DNA of 64,000 bases from NCBI RefSeq assembly GCF_002898515.1, contig NZ_PPFX01000001.1, positions 150,847-214,846 of the forward strand. The letters run 5' to 3'. A model generated the notes under the pieces. That model was not told the DNA's origin, searched no databases, and saw only the letters and a program-made list of their open reading frames with translations. Positions within the stretch are counted from its first letter, which is position 1. The number at the start of each line of letters is the position of its first letter. Shown one piece after another: positions 36,189 to 43,755 of this stretch. This DNA comes from Geothermobacter hydrogeniphilus (GTDB taxonomy: Bacteria; Desulfobacterota; Desulfuromonadia; Desulfuromonadales; Geothermobacteraceae). The translations under genes and the position numbers were made by a program.

Positions 36189-37430
36189 GTAGCTCGTTCT
36201 GAAAATAACGTTCAATCATGCGTCAACTACAACCATTTCGTCCATTTTGTATTTCCATCGAAAAATAACGGGCTCCTGATTGAACTCTTCGATTCCACGA
36301 TAAATGCGCTCGACTAGCTCTTCCTTGGATTGAACGCGAATATGCCGTAATAGCGAGCGAGCTATCTTGCTGAAAAAGACCTCGATCAGGTTGAGCCATG
36401 ACCCGTGCTTAGGGGTGAAGACAAATTCAAAACGTTCCGGCTTTGACCGCAGATGGGCTTGAGTCTCCTTGGAAAGATGGGAAGAGTGATTGTCCAGTAC
36501 CAGCCGAATCTTCCAGTTCTTCGGATAGCTTCCATCCAAAAGATCAAGAAATTCGATGAACTCCCTACTGCGGTGCCGATCTCTGACCAAGGGGATAACC
36601 TGTCCGTTATGCAGGTCTATGCCGGCAAGAAGAGATACGGTTCCCAAACGTTTGTATTCATAATCTCTGGCCCTCGTAGCGTACCTCTCCGGAACCGGCA
36701 TGAGTTCGGCAGCGATATTCTTAATGGCCTGAATGCCGGGTTTTTCATCATAGGAGACTGTGACGCTGGTGCGTTCATCTTTAGAGGCATTGAGTATTTC
36801 GACTTCCTTATAGACACACAGCACATTGGCCATTTTAGCATCGAAATCTGGATCCTTGCGTTCCAGATAGTAGCTGATTTTGTGGGGCTTAATGTTGCTC
36901 TTGGACAAAATGTCATGCAACCGGCCCTTGCCAATTTTGGCCAGACAGGGATAGCCCTGCTCTTGGCAATGTTTCCGAAGGTGCTTGATTAGTAGACTAT
37001 AAGTCCACGTTTCGTGAGCATAATCCAAATCGGTTGGTTTCTGGCAGGCAACCGATAGAACCCAGGCCTTAGCGTCATCAGTAATAAGAGTAGGATGACC
37101 TGGACGCGGCAAATCTTTAAGTGCTGGCAAAGGACCGAAGCTCAATGCCTTATCAATACAGCGTTCGATTAAAGGGCGGGTCGCACCCATTTCGCGGACA
37201 ATGTCGGCAATCCTCATGCCGCCGCTGTAGTGTAGAAGAATTTTGGCGCGCCGGACAGCTGCCGCTGCTTCAGTCCGACTATTGCTAATGCGTGAAAGCT
37301 CTTCTCGATCTTCGGATGAAAGACTCAGCGCAGCTCGTTTGGCCATAACTACCTCCCTCGTAATGGACACTATTACGGGAAGGATAACATGAATCTGTCA
37401 AAATTATACGTTATTTACAGAACGAACTAC
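36189..37430 (-). mobile_element. Complete IS630-family insertion sequence
   Basis: 1242 bases bounded by inverted repeats: GTAGCTCGTTCTGAAAATAA at the left and its counterpart GTAGTTCGTTCTGTAAATAA (minus strand) at the right, 18 of 20 matching. TA flanks both ends (36187-36188 and 37431-37432), the target duplication of the IS630/Tc1 group. It carries one intact transposase gene. GC content is well below that of neighbouring host genes. Confidence 0.88.
36216..37346 (-). CDS. IS630-family transposase
   Basis: 376 residues. An N-terminal helix-turn-helix (RIADIVREMGATRPLIERCI) precedes the DDE catalytic domain: D in VSYDEKPG, D in LVLDNHSSH and E in HGSWLNLIEVFFS. All three acidic residues and the full length are present, so it is probably functional. 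The ATG at 37346 has GGGAGG five bases before it; the frame continues eight codons further upstream without need. Confidence 0.93.
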   Translation of the reverse strand: MAKRAALSLSSEDREELSRISNSRTEAAAAVRRAKILLHYSGGMRIADIVREMGATRPLIERCIDKALSFGPLPALKDLPRPGHPTLITDDAKAWVLSVACQKPTDLDYAHETWTYSLLIKHLRKHCQEQGYPCLAKIGKGRLHDILSKSNIKPHKISYYLERKDPDFDAKMANVLCVYKEVEILNASKDERTSVTVSYDEKPGIQAIKNIAAELMPVPERYATRARDYEYKRLGTVSLLAGIDLHNGQVIPLVRDRHRSREFIEFLDLLDGSYPKNWKIRLVLDNHSSHLSKETQAHLRSKPERFEFVFTPKHGSWLNLIEVFFSKIARSLLRHIRVQSKEELVERIYRGIEEFNQEPVIFRWKYKMDEMVVVDA

Positions 37431-37435
37431 TAGAA

Positions 37436-37573
37436 CTCCCAACAAATCGCGCTGAGGAGACGACTATCGCCTGGACATGCCATACCTGACAGGCGGGTTA
37501 TGGAAAGAAAAATATCAACAAGGCTCGGGGATTGCTCTTGTGGGAGGGTTTTTCTACGGGCTCGTTATAAGCC
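37436..37573 (+). repeat. attC-like spacer 1
   Basis: Left end CCCAACAAATCGCGCTGAGG and right end CTACGGGCTCGTTATAAGCC. From 37470 onward about 100 bases are closely similar to spacer 2 (TGGACA…ACCTGACAGGCGG…GGCTCGGGGATTGCTCTTG). The last ten bases (37564-37573, GTTATAAGCC) are exactly complementary to GGCTTATAAC at the end of the following gene (37991-38000), as expected for an integron cassette. The GGGTTTTTCTAC stretch is also the end sequence of the IS1182-like element at 40437-40668. Confidence 0.5.
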
Positions 37574-37582
37574 TAAATAGAT

Positions 37583-37999
37583 ATGACTGAAGAAATTAAA
37601 GAACCGTGGAAACATGACACAAATAATAAATACTCAGAAGTAGTGAAAACTATTATGGGGCTTTCTACTGCCTCGTTATTGTTGCCTGTTTTCATGGCAA
37701 GAGAGTTTCTCGGTATAGAAACAAAAAAACCACTAGTTGATGTTCTTGGTTGTTCTGTCTACTGGGCTTGGGGATTATTGGCTTTATCTATTTTGGCAAG
37801 TATTTTCTTCTTATATTTGTCTGCAAAATGGATAAGAATTGCTTGGGGTAAGGAAGCTGGTATTTTTTGGTCAAAAAACACCAGTGAATCAACAGTCGAA
37901 AGACTAATGGAAATCAGCTTTTGGTCCTGTGTTTTGTTGTTTGGCATTGGCTTGTTTTTAACAATTATGTTTTTTGTTAACTATGCAAACGGCTTATAA
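37583..37999 (+). CDS. Small membrane protein, unknown function (cassette-like gene 1)
   Basis: 138 residues with three membrane segments (about 27-45, 54-77 and 112-133) and a charged N-terminus. I do not recognise a family. Codon use is AT-rich, unlike the host genes. It has no clear ribosome site. The stop TAA lies inside GGCTTATAAC, the left end of spacer 2, an arrangement typical of integron cassette genes whose stop overlaps attC. Confidence 0.6.
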   Translation: MTEEIKEPWKHDTNNKYSEVVKTIMGLSTASLLLPVFMAREFLGIETKKPLVDVLGCSVYWAWGLLALSILASIFFLYLSAKWIRIAWGKEAGIFWSKNTSESTVERLMEISFWSCVLLFGIGLFLTIMFFVNYANGL

Positions 38000-38128
38000 C
38001 TAAATCAAGCGGATGGAAAATACATGTGTGCTTGGACAGGTCACACCTGACAGGCGGTTCACGGGAAAAAATTCAACCAGGCTCGGGGATTGCTCTTGTG
38101 GGAGGGTTTTTCTACAGACTCGTTGTTT
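37991..38128 (+). repeat. attC-like spacer 2
   Basis: Left end GGCTTATAACTAAATCAAGC then GGATGG matches the usual attC left side (RYYYAAC followed by TCAAGCGGA). Right end CTACAGACTCGTTGTTTG. The right ~100 bases resemble spacer 1. The expected matching CCGCTTGA on the right arm is not seen, so if this is attC its right half is altered or replaced. Confidence 0.5.
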
Positions 38129-38151
38129 GACAGAAATAAAATGGAGGGAAA

Positions 38152-38793
38152 ATGAAAGTTAACAATATCTTCGTGGCGGTTTGTTTGGTTTTAAGCCTTT
38201 CTGGCTGCAAATACGTTCAATCAAATATTGTAGTTTTTCACGACCTTCACCTTGACAAACAACAAATGAAATACAGCTTCCTTCCTCTGGCTGGACAAAA
38301 GGGAAATCTTGAATATAAATCTTATAAAAAGATCGTAGCTGATAAATTAGCTGCATATGGTTTTGTAGAAGACCAAGAAAACCCCGAATACTTTATTGCC
38401 TTTGCATACGGAATCGATAACGGAAAAGAAGAAATTAGTTCTGTTCCAATTTTTGGCCAAACAGGAGTTTCGTCTTCAACGACCTACGGCAGCATAAATA
38501 CATATGGTAGCTATGGTTCATATTCTGGGACAACCACTTATCAGCCAACCTACGGAGTTGTCGGTTCCGCACCAGTTTCAAGTACCGTATATACCAGAAA
38601 GCTAGAACTGAGCATTATTGATATACAAAATTCAAAACCAGATGAACCATCGGTCGTATATCAAGCAGATGTTGTAAGTTCTGGCTCCTCATCACAGATT
38701 GCCGCGGTCATGCCATATATGCTTGAAGCGTTGTTCAAAAAATTCCCAGATGAATCTGGAAAAACTCGCCGCGAAACTATACCTATGAAATAA
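38152..38793 (+). CDS. DUF4136-like lipoprotein (cassette-like gene 2)
   Basis: 213 residues. Lipobox LSGC at 16-19 after a short signal. The body has KQQMKYSFLPLAGQ, YKSYKKIVADKLAAYGFVED and PEYFIAFAYGID, resembling the DUF4136 family of small periplasmic lipoproteins, then a Ser/Thr/Gly/Tyr-rich insert (about 105-145). Function unknown. GGAGGG precedes the ATG. Low GC, same strand as the other cassette-like genes. CACACAACGAG and GCGGAG just after the stop resemble another attC left side. Confidence 0.7.
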   Translation: MKVNNIFVAVCLVLSLSGCKYVQSNIVVFHDLHLDKQQMKYSFLPLAGQKGNLEYKSYKKIVADKLAAYGFVEDQENPEYFIAFAYGIDNGKEEISSVPIFGQTGVSSSTTYGSINTYGSYGSYSGTTTYQPTYGVVGSAPVSSTVYTRKLELSIIDIQNSKPDEPSVVYQADVVSSGSSSQIAAVMPYMLEALFKKFPDESGKTRRETIPMK

Positions 38794-38795
38794 GC

Positions 38796-38823
38796 CACAC
38801 AACGAGAAAATGATGCGGAGCGA
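38796..38823 (+). repeat. Possible attC left half after cassette-like gene 2
   Basis: CACACAACGAG (38796-38806) then GATGCGGAGCG. The first 11 bases are complementary, with one mismatch, to CTCGTTATGTG at 40667-40677. If the two belong to one site, the DUF4143 gene and the IS1182-like remnant lie between its halves. Confidence 0.35.
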
Positions 38824-38907
38824 AAATGAAAACCTATGGTGTCGGGATTGCAAGATGGCAAGTTTGCCATAAGCGCCTGTAATCCACCATGGCTTGCCCT
38901 TATAATC

Positions 38908-40149
38908 CTATCCGCCCCATAACGATGACAGCGGGGCCGCCCAGAGACGGTCACCAAGGGGCAGGGTTTCGGTGCCATCATACAGGATGACCCCCAGGCG
39001 AAACTGTTTTCCGGCAACATTGGCCAGACGTTTCAGTCCACGCAGATCCCGACCCTGGACGGTAGCGGCGGCTTTCACTTCTACTCCGATCAGTTCTCCC
39101 ATGGCATTCTCGATAACGAAATCCACCTCGTATTGATCGTGGTCCCGGTAATACAGCAGGCGATATGTGCTGTTCGCGGTCATGGAGTGTTTCAGCAGTT
39201 CGCTGAAAACAAAAGTTTCCAGAACGGTGCCGAAACAAGCACGGTCCTGGTGGATTCGTCCGGGAGTTATGTCCGCCAGTGCAGCCAGCAGGCCGGAATC
39301 GAGGAACTGCACTTTGGGCGTTTTGACCATGCGTTTCAGACGGTTATGTGCCCAGGGTTCGATCCGGCGAAGCAGGAACAGTTGTTCCAGGGTCCCAAGA
39401 TAGCGGGCGGCCGTCTTGTGATCCAGTCCCACCTGTCCGGCCACCTGGGAATAATTGCATAGTTGTCCGGAAACCTGGGCCAATGCCTGCACAAACTTGG
39501 GAAGCAGGTCCAGCTTGTCGATATCCGCCACCTCCCGCACGTCGCGCTGGATAATGGCATCGATATATTGGCGGTGCCATGCCACTCGGCGGCGCGGTGT
39601 GGCGCGGGAAATCGCTTCCGGATAGCCTCCCTGAAGGACAATTTGATCCAGCTTCTCGCCCAGAAAAACCTGTTTTACGTCTGGAATCCGTCCCTCATAG
39701 GCACGCTCGATCCAGTTTGTGCTGCCGCCGTGAATTTCATTTTGCGACAATGGCAACAGGGTCAGGGTCTCCATGCGGCCAGCAAGCGAATCGGCAACGG
39801 TCGGCAAGGTCATCAGATTGGTCGAACCCGTCAGCAGAAAGCGACCGGGGCGTCGGTCTTCGTCAACCGCTTTTTTTATGGCGAGCAGCAATTGCGGGGC
39901 GCGTTGGATTTCATCGATGATCGCGCGGTCCAAGTTTCTGACAAGACCTGTTGGATCTTCCTGTGCGGCCAGCAAGGTCAGCTGGTCATCCAGCGTCAGG
40001 TAGCGCATCTCCCTTGAAGCCAGTTGCCGCACCAGTGTCGTTTTTCCCGCCTGACGCGGTCCGGCTACCAGAACCACCGGGGTATCTGCCAATGCGTCGT
40101 CAATTTGTTTTTCAAGAAGGCGAGGGTAGAGAGACTTTGTTTGAATCAT
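38908..40149 (-). CDS. ATP-binding protein, AAA_14/DUF4143 family
   Basis: 413 residues. N-terminal P-loop AGPRQAGKTTL near 29-39, Walker B-like AIIDEIQRAPQLL near 78, TGSTNLMTLPTVADSLAGR near 108. The C-terminal DUF4143 domain contains FETFVFSELLKH-type sequence and YYRDHDQYEVDFVIEN, a nuclease-like fold whose active-site residues (E, D) are visible. Members are frequent on islands; cellular role unknown. It is the only gene of the accessory stretch on the minus strand and has host-like GC, so it probably arrived separately. Confidence 0.85.
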   Translation of the reverse strand: MIQTKSLYPRLLEKQIDDALADTPVVLVAGPRQAGKTTLVRQLASREMRYLTLDDQLTLLAAQEDPTGLVRNLDRAIIDEIQRAPQLLLAIKKAVDEDRRPGRFLLTGSTNLMTLPTVADSLAGRMETLTLLPLSQNEIHGGSTNWIERAYEGRIPDVKQVFLGEKLDQIVLQGGYPEAISRATPRRRVAWHRQYIDAIIQRDVREVADIDKLDLLPKFVQALAQVSGQLCNYSQVAGQVGLDHKTAARYLGTLEQLFLLRRIEPWAHNRLKRMVKTPKVQFLDSGLLAALADITPGRIHQDRACFGTVLETFVFSELLKHSMTANSTYRLLYYRDHDQYEVDFVIENAMGELIGVEVKAAATVQGRDLRGLKRLANVAGKQFRLGVILYDGTETLPLGDRLWAAPLSSLWGG

Positions 40150-40436
40150 AGCCGGAATTTTAGCGTGCGATTGGGATTATGTCAACCGGCATTCGGGAGT
40201 ACATGTTCGTGTGATTAGGATTTATGTGTCGTGTATTTGGGATTTGCCAGAGCGCAATGTCTTAAAATTTCGGGGACATAATACCATTTAATTGACAACC
40301 GAAATGCTAAATTGGCTTCACAGGCAAGCGGGGTATAACCAGCTAATGTCAACCGGACAAAAAATACAGGTGTGCTTCCCGGATAGGTCTCTACTGAATT
40401 GTTCCGGCACATCGGCGCCGGTTATCGCGAACCGTT
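40150..40436. other. Gap with a solitary RAYT-type repeat
   Basis: No gene. At 40271-40300 stands TCGGGGACATAATACCATTT followed by AATTGACAAC, the same sequence as the last unit of the tandem array at 41181-41308. Short inverted segments occur but no promoter that I can support. Confidence 0.5.
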
Positions 40437-40668
40437 GAGGCTGTAGAAAAACCCTAAAACATGCTATATTGGTGGCGATTTTAGTGAAAATTTCCAGGAG
40501 GGGAGCAATGCCACGCTTCAAAGAATACGATCAGGGCCAAAAGAACATCCAGGGAAGGTCATGATCGAGGGCCAAAGGCCAAGGGGGCCAGGCCGAATAC
40601 AAATGTCACCTGAAAAATCTTCAGTGCCGAGGGCCCGACGTTCTCGGAGAGGGTTTTTCTACAGACTC
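40437..40668 (+). mobile_element. Deleted IS1182-like element with intact inverted ends
   Basis: 232 bases. Left end GAGGCTGTAGAAAAACCCT (40437-40455) and right end AGGGTTTTTCTACAGACTC (40650-40668) are inverted repeats with 18 of 19 matching. GTT lies on both outer sides. Inside, after GGAGGGGAGCA, an ATG opens the first codons of a transposase. The rest of the transposase gene is deleted, leaving a MITE-like remnant that could be moved by a full-length relative elsewhere. Confidence 0.6.
40508..40564 (+). pseudogene. Fragment of IS1182-type transposase N-terminus
   Basis: MPRFKEYDQGQ resembles the usual start of IS1182-family transposases (M-x-RFKxY…Q). The frame stops after 18 codons. A strong ribosome site (AGGAGGGG) precedes it. 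Family call is from the short N-terminus only. Confidence 0.45.
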
Positions 40669-40700
40669 GTTATGTGTAAAACAAAACAGAGGTTACAAAT

Positions 40701-41120
40701 ATGTTTATGATTGAGTTTAAAGATATCGGCTGGTGGTACTGGCTGGTAACGGCAAGTCTACTTACATTTGGTGTATCCGGAGAGCCAATCGGCTTTATGC
40801 TTGCTATCGGTCTTACTGTATTTCAGTTAATTCACTTTGTGATTCGTGAACGTAGCATCAAGGCATTTCCAATACAAGTCCGGTTTTGTTATCTAATTCT
40901 GCTTATTATCGCATTACCAGAACCGCTTCAATTGATATATTGGGTACCCACCATTGGAACGTGGGCACAGATAATTTTTGGTTACTGCACTATGGCGCGC
41001 TGTGTTTCTTTACTACCATGGAATCGCAGTGAGCAATTCTCACTTAGTTTACTAAAGAAAACGTTTTTCTCCCGCCCTGTTCGGGGGAGTGTACAACAAG
41101 GCTTTGCCACTATTAAGTAG
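40701..41120 (+). CDS. Small membrane protein, unknown function (cassette-like gene 3)
   Basis: 139 residues with three to four hydrophobic segments (about 12-32, 33-48, 62-80, 86-104) and a basic C-terminus (LLKKTFFSRPVRGSVQQG). No family recognised. AT-rich like cassette-like genes 1 and 2 and on the same strand. It begins 23 bases after CTCGTTATGTG, a position equal to that of genes 1 and 2 relative to their CTCGTT. A second in-frame ATG at 40707 is possible. No attC-like end was found after its stop. Confidence 0.6.
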   Translation: MFMIEFKDIGWWYWLVTASLLTFGVSGEPIGFMLAIGLTVFQLIHFVIRERSIKAFPIQVRFCYLILLIIALPEPLQLIYWVPTIGTWAQIIFGYCTMARCVSLLPWNRSEQFSLSLLKKTFFSRPVRGSVQQGFATIK

Positions 41121-41180
41121 TCTTTGACAAGCGACTGATCTTCGAGAACCGTCGGCTTCTGGCTTGGGATTCTCCACGCA

Positions 41181-41308
41181 GCCAATTCCGGGGACATAAT
41201 ACCATTTAATTAGCCAATTCCGGGGACATAATACCATTTAATTAGCCAATTCCGGGGACATAATACCATTTAATTAGCCAATTCCGGGGACATAATACCA
41301 TTTAATTG
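41181..41308 (+). repeat. Four tandem 32-bp repeats beside the RAYT gene
   Basis: Units start at 41181, 41213, 41245 and 41277; each begins GCCAATTCCGGGGACATAAT and continues ACCATTTAATTA. Units 1-3 are identical; the fourth ends TTGA. No spacers separate them, so this is not a CRISPR. A fifth copy is at 40271 and an inverted core (CATTATGTCCCCGGA) lies directly after the transposase gene at 42012-42026. Confidence 0.9.
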
Positions 41309-41341
41309 ACAACCACCCACCAATCCATCTAATTTGCCGAC

Positions 41342-42010
41342 ATGGCCCGTTTTGCCCGACTCGTCGTTCCCGAATATCCTCATCACATCACCCAGCGCGG
41401 AGTGCGCTCGATCGATATCTTCGATCATGACGACGACCGCCTGGCCTATCTCGATTTCATGCGTGAAGAGGCGCAACGGTTCGGCGTCACTTTTCTGGCC
41501 TGGTGCCTGATGAGCAACCATGTCCACCTGATCGCCGTGCCCTCCCGTGCCGATTCCCTGGCCCGAGCCATTGGTGAAGCCCATCGTCGCTACACCCGGA
41601 TGAAGAACTTCGCGGCCGGGGTGCGCGGCTATCTTTTTCAGGGGCGTTTCGGCTCCTGTGTCCTTGACCAGCAGCATCTGCTTGCCGCCGGTCGCTACAT
41701 CGAAAACAATCCGGTCAAAGCCGGAATCACGGCCCGGGCAACCGATTACCCCTGGTCAAGCGCGCGTTATCAATGCGGATTGACCGAGACCGATCCTCTG
41801 CTGCGGAAACGGACCCTGGCGCAGATGGTCGGCGACTGGTCGCTTTTCCTGCAAGATGAAGATTCCCGTCTTGAGGCCGACCTGTTGCAGAAGACCCGTA
41901 CCGGGCGCCCGGCCGGCAGCAAAGAGTTCATTGCCACCCTGGAAAAGCAGGTGAAGAGGAAGCTGCTGCCGCAAAAGCCGGGAAGACCGCGCAGGAAAAA
42001 GGGAAAATAG
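41342..42010 (+). CDS. REP-associated tyrosine transposase (RAYT, Y1_Tnp family)
   Basis: 222 residues. The N-terminal MARFARLVVPEYPHHITQRG, the HUH motif in LMSNHVHLIAVP and the catalytic Tyr in RRYTRMKNF define the single-strand Y1 transposases related to IS200/IS605. The C-terminal tail is very basic (GRPRRKKGK), as in RAYTs that bind REP hairpins. It is flanked by GGGGACATAAT repeats on the left (four tandem units) and an inverted copy on the right. GC is host-like. Probably intact. Confidence 0.9.
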   Translation: MARFARLVVPEYPHHITQRGVRSIDIFDHDDDRLAYLDFMREEAQRFGVTFLAWCLMSNHVHLIAVPSRADSLARAIGEAHRRYTRMKNFAAGVRGYLFQGRFGSCVLDQQHLLAAGRYIENNPVKAGITARATDYPWSSARYQCGLTETDPLLRKRTLAQMVGDWSLFLQDEDSRLEADLLQKTRTGRPAGSKEFIATLEKQVKRKLLPQKPGRPRRKKGK

Positions 42011-42011
42011 G

Positions 42012-42026
42012 CATTATGTCCCCGGA
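42012..42026 (-). repeat. Inverted copy of the RAYT repeat core
   Basis: CATTATGTCCCCGGA, the reverse complement of TCCGGGGACATAATG, starts two bases after the RAYT stop codon region, so the gene is bracketed by inverted repeat cores. Confidence 0.75.
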
Positions 42027-42137
42027 TTCATGACCGTCTGGTCGCGGGAGTTTTTTCTCGATGTGGTCAGGTGGATCCGGTTTGTTTGAAGGGGGTATTT
42101 ATGAGAAGGAAAGTCAATAGGGTCGCCCCGTCTTTTT

Positions 42138-43259
42138 CTATGCCCCCTTGATGTTCACCAGTGGTCGCAGGTGGTTGATCACCTCAATCACAATGCCCTC
42201 CTGGGCCGCCAGGACAGAGCTGATCTCCTTGTAGACAAATGGCGATTCGTCCAGAGTCGCCTTGTCCACCTTGGCGATGATCCCCTTCATTGTCTCACGA
42301 AAGTTATCCAGTTTGACCCGACGTTTGCCTTCCGAACGGCTCATGACCCGACCGGCACCGTGCGAGGCCGACTGGAGATAGTCCCGGTTGCCAAGCCCTA
42401 CCGTGACATAGATGCCGTCACGCATATTGGCGGGTATGATGCCTTTCTGTCCGTCAGTTGCCGGGGTAGCCCCCTTGCGATGCAGAACCAGATTGCCGTC
42501 CTGCAATTCAGCATGGTTGTGATTTTCATTGATCAGGTTTTCGGTTGTCAGGCGGTCGATGTCGGCACCGGAAAATCCCAGGATCCGCAACACGCCTTCG
42601 ACAATCTTCAACCGGTTGGCCAGGGCGAAGTTCTGGCAATAAATCATGTCTTGCAAGTAGGCTTGTCCAATCTCCGAATGGAGCGAAAGAAAGCGATCCC
42701 CCAGACGCTTGGCCTGAGCCATGTAGTAGCTTGCAACCGAATGCCCTGCATTGCGCGATCCGGAATGGACCGTGATCCAGCACAGCCCCTGCCGGTCCGC
42801 GGAGATTTCGATAAAATGATTGCCGCTGCCGAGGCTCCCCAACTGACCCTTGACGCTGCGGTTCACTTTAGTGGTCAGGGCTTTGTCTTCGCTGGCTGAA
42901 ACAAACGTCGGGTATGGATCAGACCGGTGATGGCCACCCAGTCCCGTCGGGATCTGTTTCATGATCCGGGCGAAAAGTTCTTGTCGGGCAACACGATCCG
43001 GCAGCAGGTTCGTTGCCGGTACGCCGGTGTTGACCGCACACATGCCGCAGCCGATATCGTAGCCGACATAGCCGGGTGAAACATGCTCCTGTACCAGGAC
43101 AACACCGCCTATCGGCAGACCATAGCCGGTATGGACATCCGGCATCACGGCCATGTGCAGAACGCGGTCATCCCTGAGACAGTCAAAAATCTGCTGTCGG
43201 GCTCCCGGGTCAATCTGCTCCAGGGGGAGCAGGCTCCAGAGTTTTCTGTTAATTCGCAT
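42138..43259 (-). CDS. rtcB: RtcB family RNA ligase
   Basis: 373 residues, the shorter bacterial RtcB type. Metal and GMP-binding motifs: MPDVHTGYGLPIGGV, YDIGCGMCAV (the essential Cys), LGSGNHFIE, TVHSGSRNAG, NENHNHAE and SASHGAGR with the guanylylated His. It joins 2',3'-cyclic phosphate to 5'-OH RNA ends in tRNA and RNA repair. No archease gene is adjacent. The start at 43259 lacks a strong ribosome site. Confidence 0.93.
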   Translation of the reverse strand: MRINRKLWSLLPLEQIDPGARQQIFDCLRDDRVLHMAVMPDVHTGYGLPIGGVVLVQEHVSPGYVGYDIGCGMCAVNTGVPATNLLPDRVARQELFARIMKQIPTGLGGHHRSDPYPTFVSASEDKALTTKVNRSVKGQLGSLGSGNHFIEISADRQGLCWITVHSGSRNAGHSVASYYMAQAKRLGDRFLSLHSEIGQAYLQDMIYCQNFALANRLKIVEGVLRILGFSGADIDRLTTENLINENHNHAELQDGNLVLHRKGATPATDGQKGIIPANMRDGIYVTVGLGNRDYLQSASHGAGRVMSRSEGKRRVKLDNFRETMKGIIAKVDKATLDESPFVYKEISSVLAAQEGIVIEVINHLRPLVNIKGA

Positions 43260-43527
43260 CTGGACACCACATCAAGGGAGGGGTTTGCAGGATGGTGCCA
43301 GCGGGCGATTCTATATCGCCCTTTTTTATGACGGCAAACAGCAACCAGGCGGGCACCACGTCAGTTTTTCCGACCAACACCACAGCTGGAAATAAATATT
43401 GCCAGTTGCGGGAATAATTAGCAAAGAATTATTCTGGTTTCTGGTCTGGCTGCCGCGTCACGGTTGCGGTTGACGGTGTCTGGACAAGTCATCCCGCAGC
43501 CATGATGAACACCTCGGCAAAACAGAA

Positions 43528-43560
43528 CGGGCAGCCGATCATGGCTGCCCGTTTGTATTT
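43528..43560. terminator. Bidirectional terminator-like hairpin
   Basis: CGGGCAGCC (43528-43536) pairs with GGCTGCCCG (43543-43551) around GATCAT; TTTGTATTT follows on the plus strand and GTTCTGTTTT on the minus strand. On the minus strand it could end the transketolase transcript. Confidence 0.5.
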
Positions 43561-43561
43561 G

Positions 43562-43725
43562 ACCTGAATCAGTGAGCTTGTCACCGGCGAATAGCGTAAC
43601 TTATTGACCTGCCTGCGCTTCCCAAAAATCACCGGCGAACCTATGGGTGCGCCTCAGATTTTTGAAAAGCGCATTCAGGCCAAGCAATTGCACTCTTCAT
43701 CCGGCACAAGCTCACTAATTCAGGT
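43562..43725 (+). repeat. MITE-like element family M, copy 1
   Basis: 164 bases. Ends ACCTGAATCAGTGAG (43562-43576) and CTCACTAATTCAGGT (43711-43725) are inverted with one mismatch. The interior carries CTTCCCAAAAATCACC, GAACCTATGGGTGCG and TGCACTCTTCATCC, shared with 49917-50087 and, inverted, 62773-62936. Confidence 0.8.
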
Positions 43726-43755
43726 TTGAGGCCAGGTGGCGAATTTGGCTGACGG

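Larger units (their letters stand above)
35982..37489 (+). pseudogene. Open frame interrupted by the IS630 element
   Basis: Plus-strand codons are open from 35982 to the insertion point (…VKSANKL) and, when the IS and one TA copy are removed, stay in frame through ELPTNRAEETTIAWTCHT to a stop at 37487-37489. No start codon or recognisable family is visible in the preserved part (about 88 codons), so it may be the tail of a gene whose 5' end is lost, or a chance frame. Its last codons overlap the first attC-like spacer (37436-37573). Base composition is intermediate between host and the low-GC genes that follow. Confidence 0.35.

Noticed and set aside
41181..41308. Short tandem repeats resembling a CRISPR array
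   Set aside because: The 32-bp units are directly joined with no spacers, and no cas gene is nearby; they match the RAYT-associated repeats.
36189..42026. Prophage or integrative conjugative element
   Set aside because: No phage structural, conjugation, tyrosine integrase or attachment-site evidence; only an IS630 element, an IS remnant, a RAYT and orphan genes.
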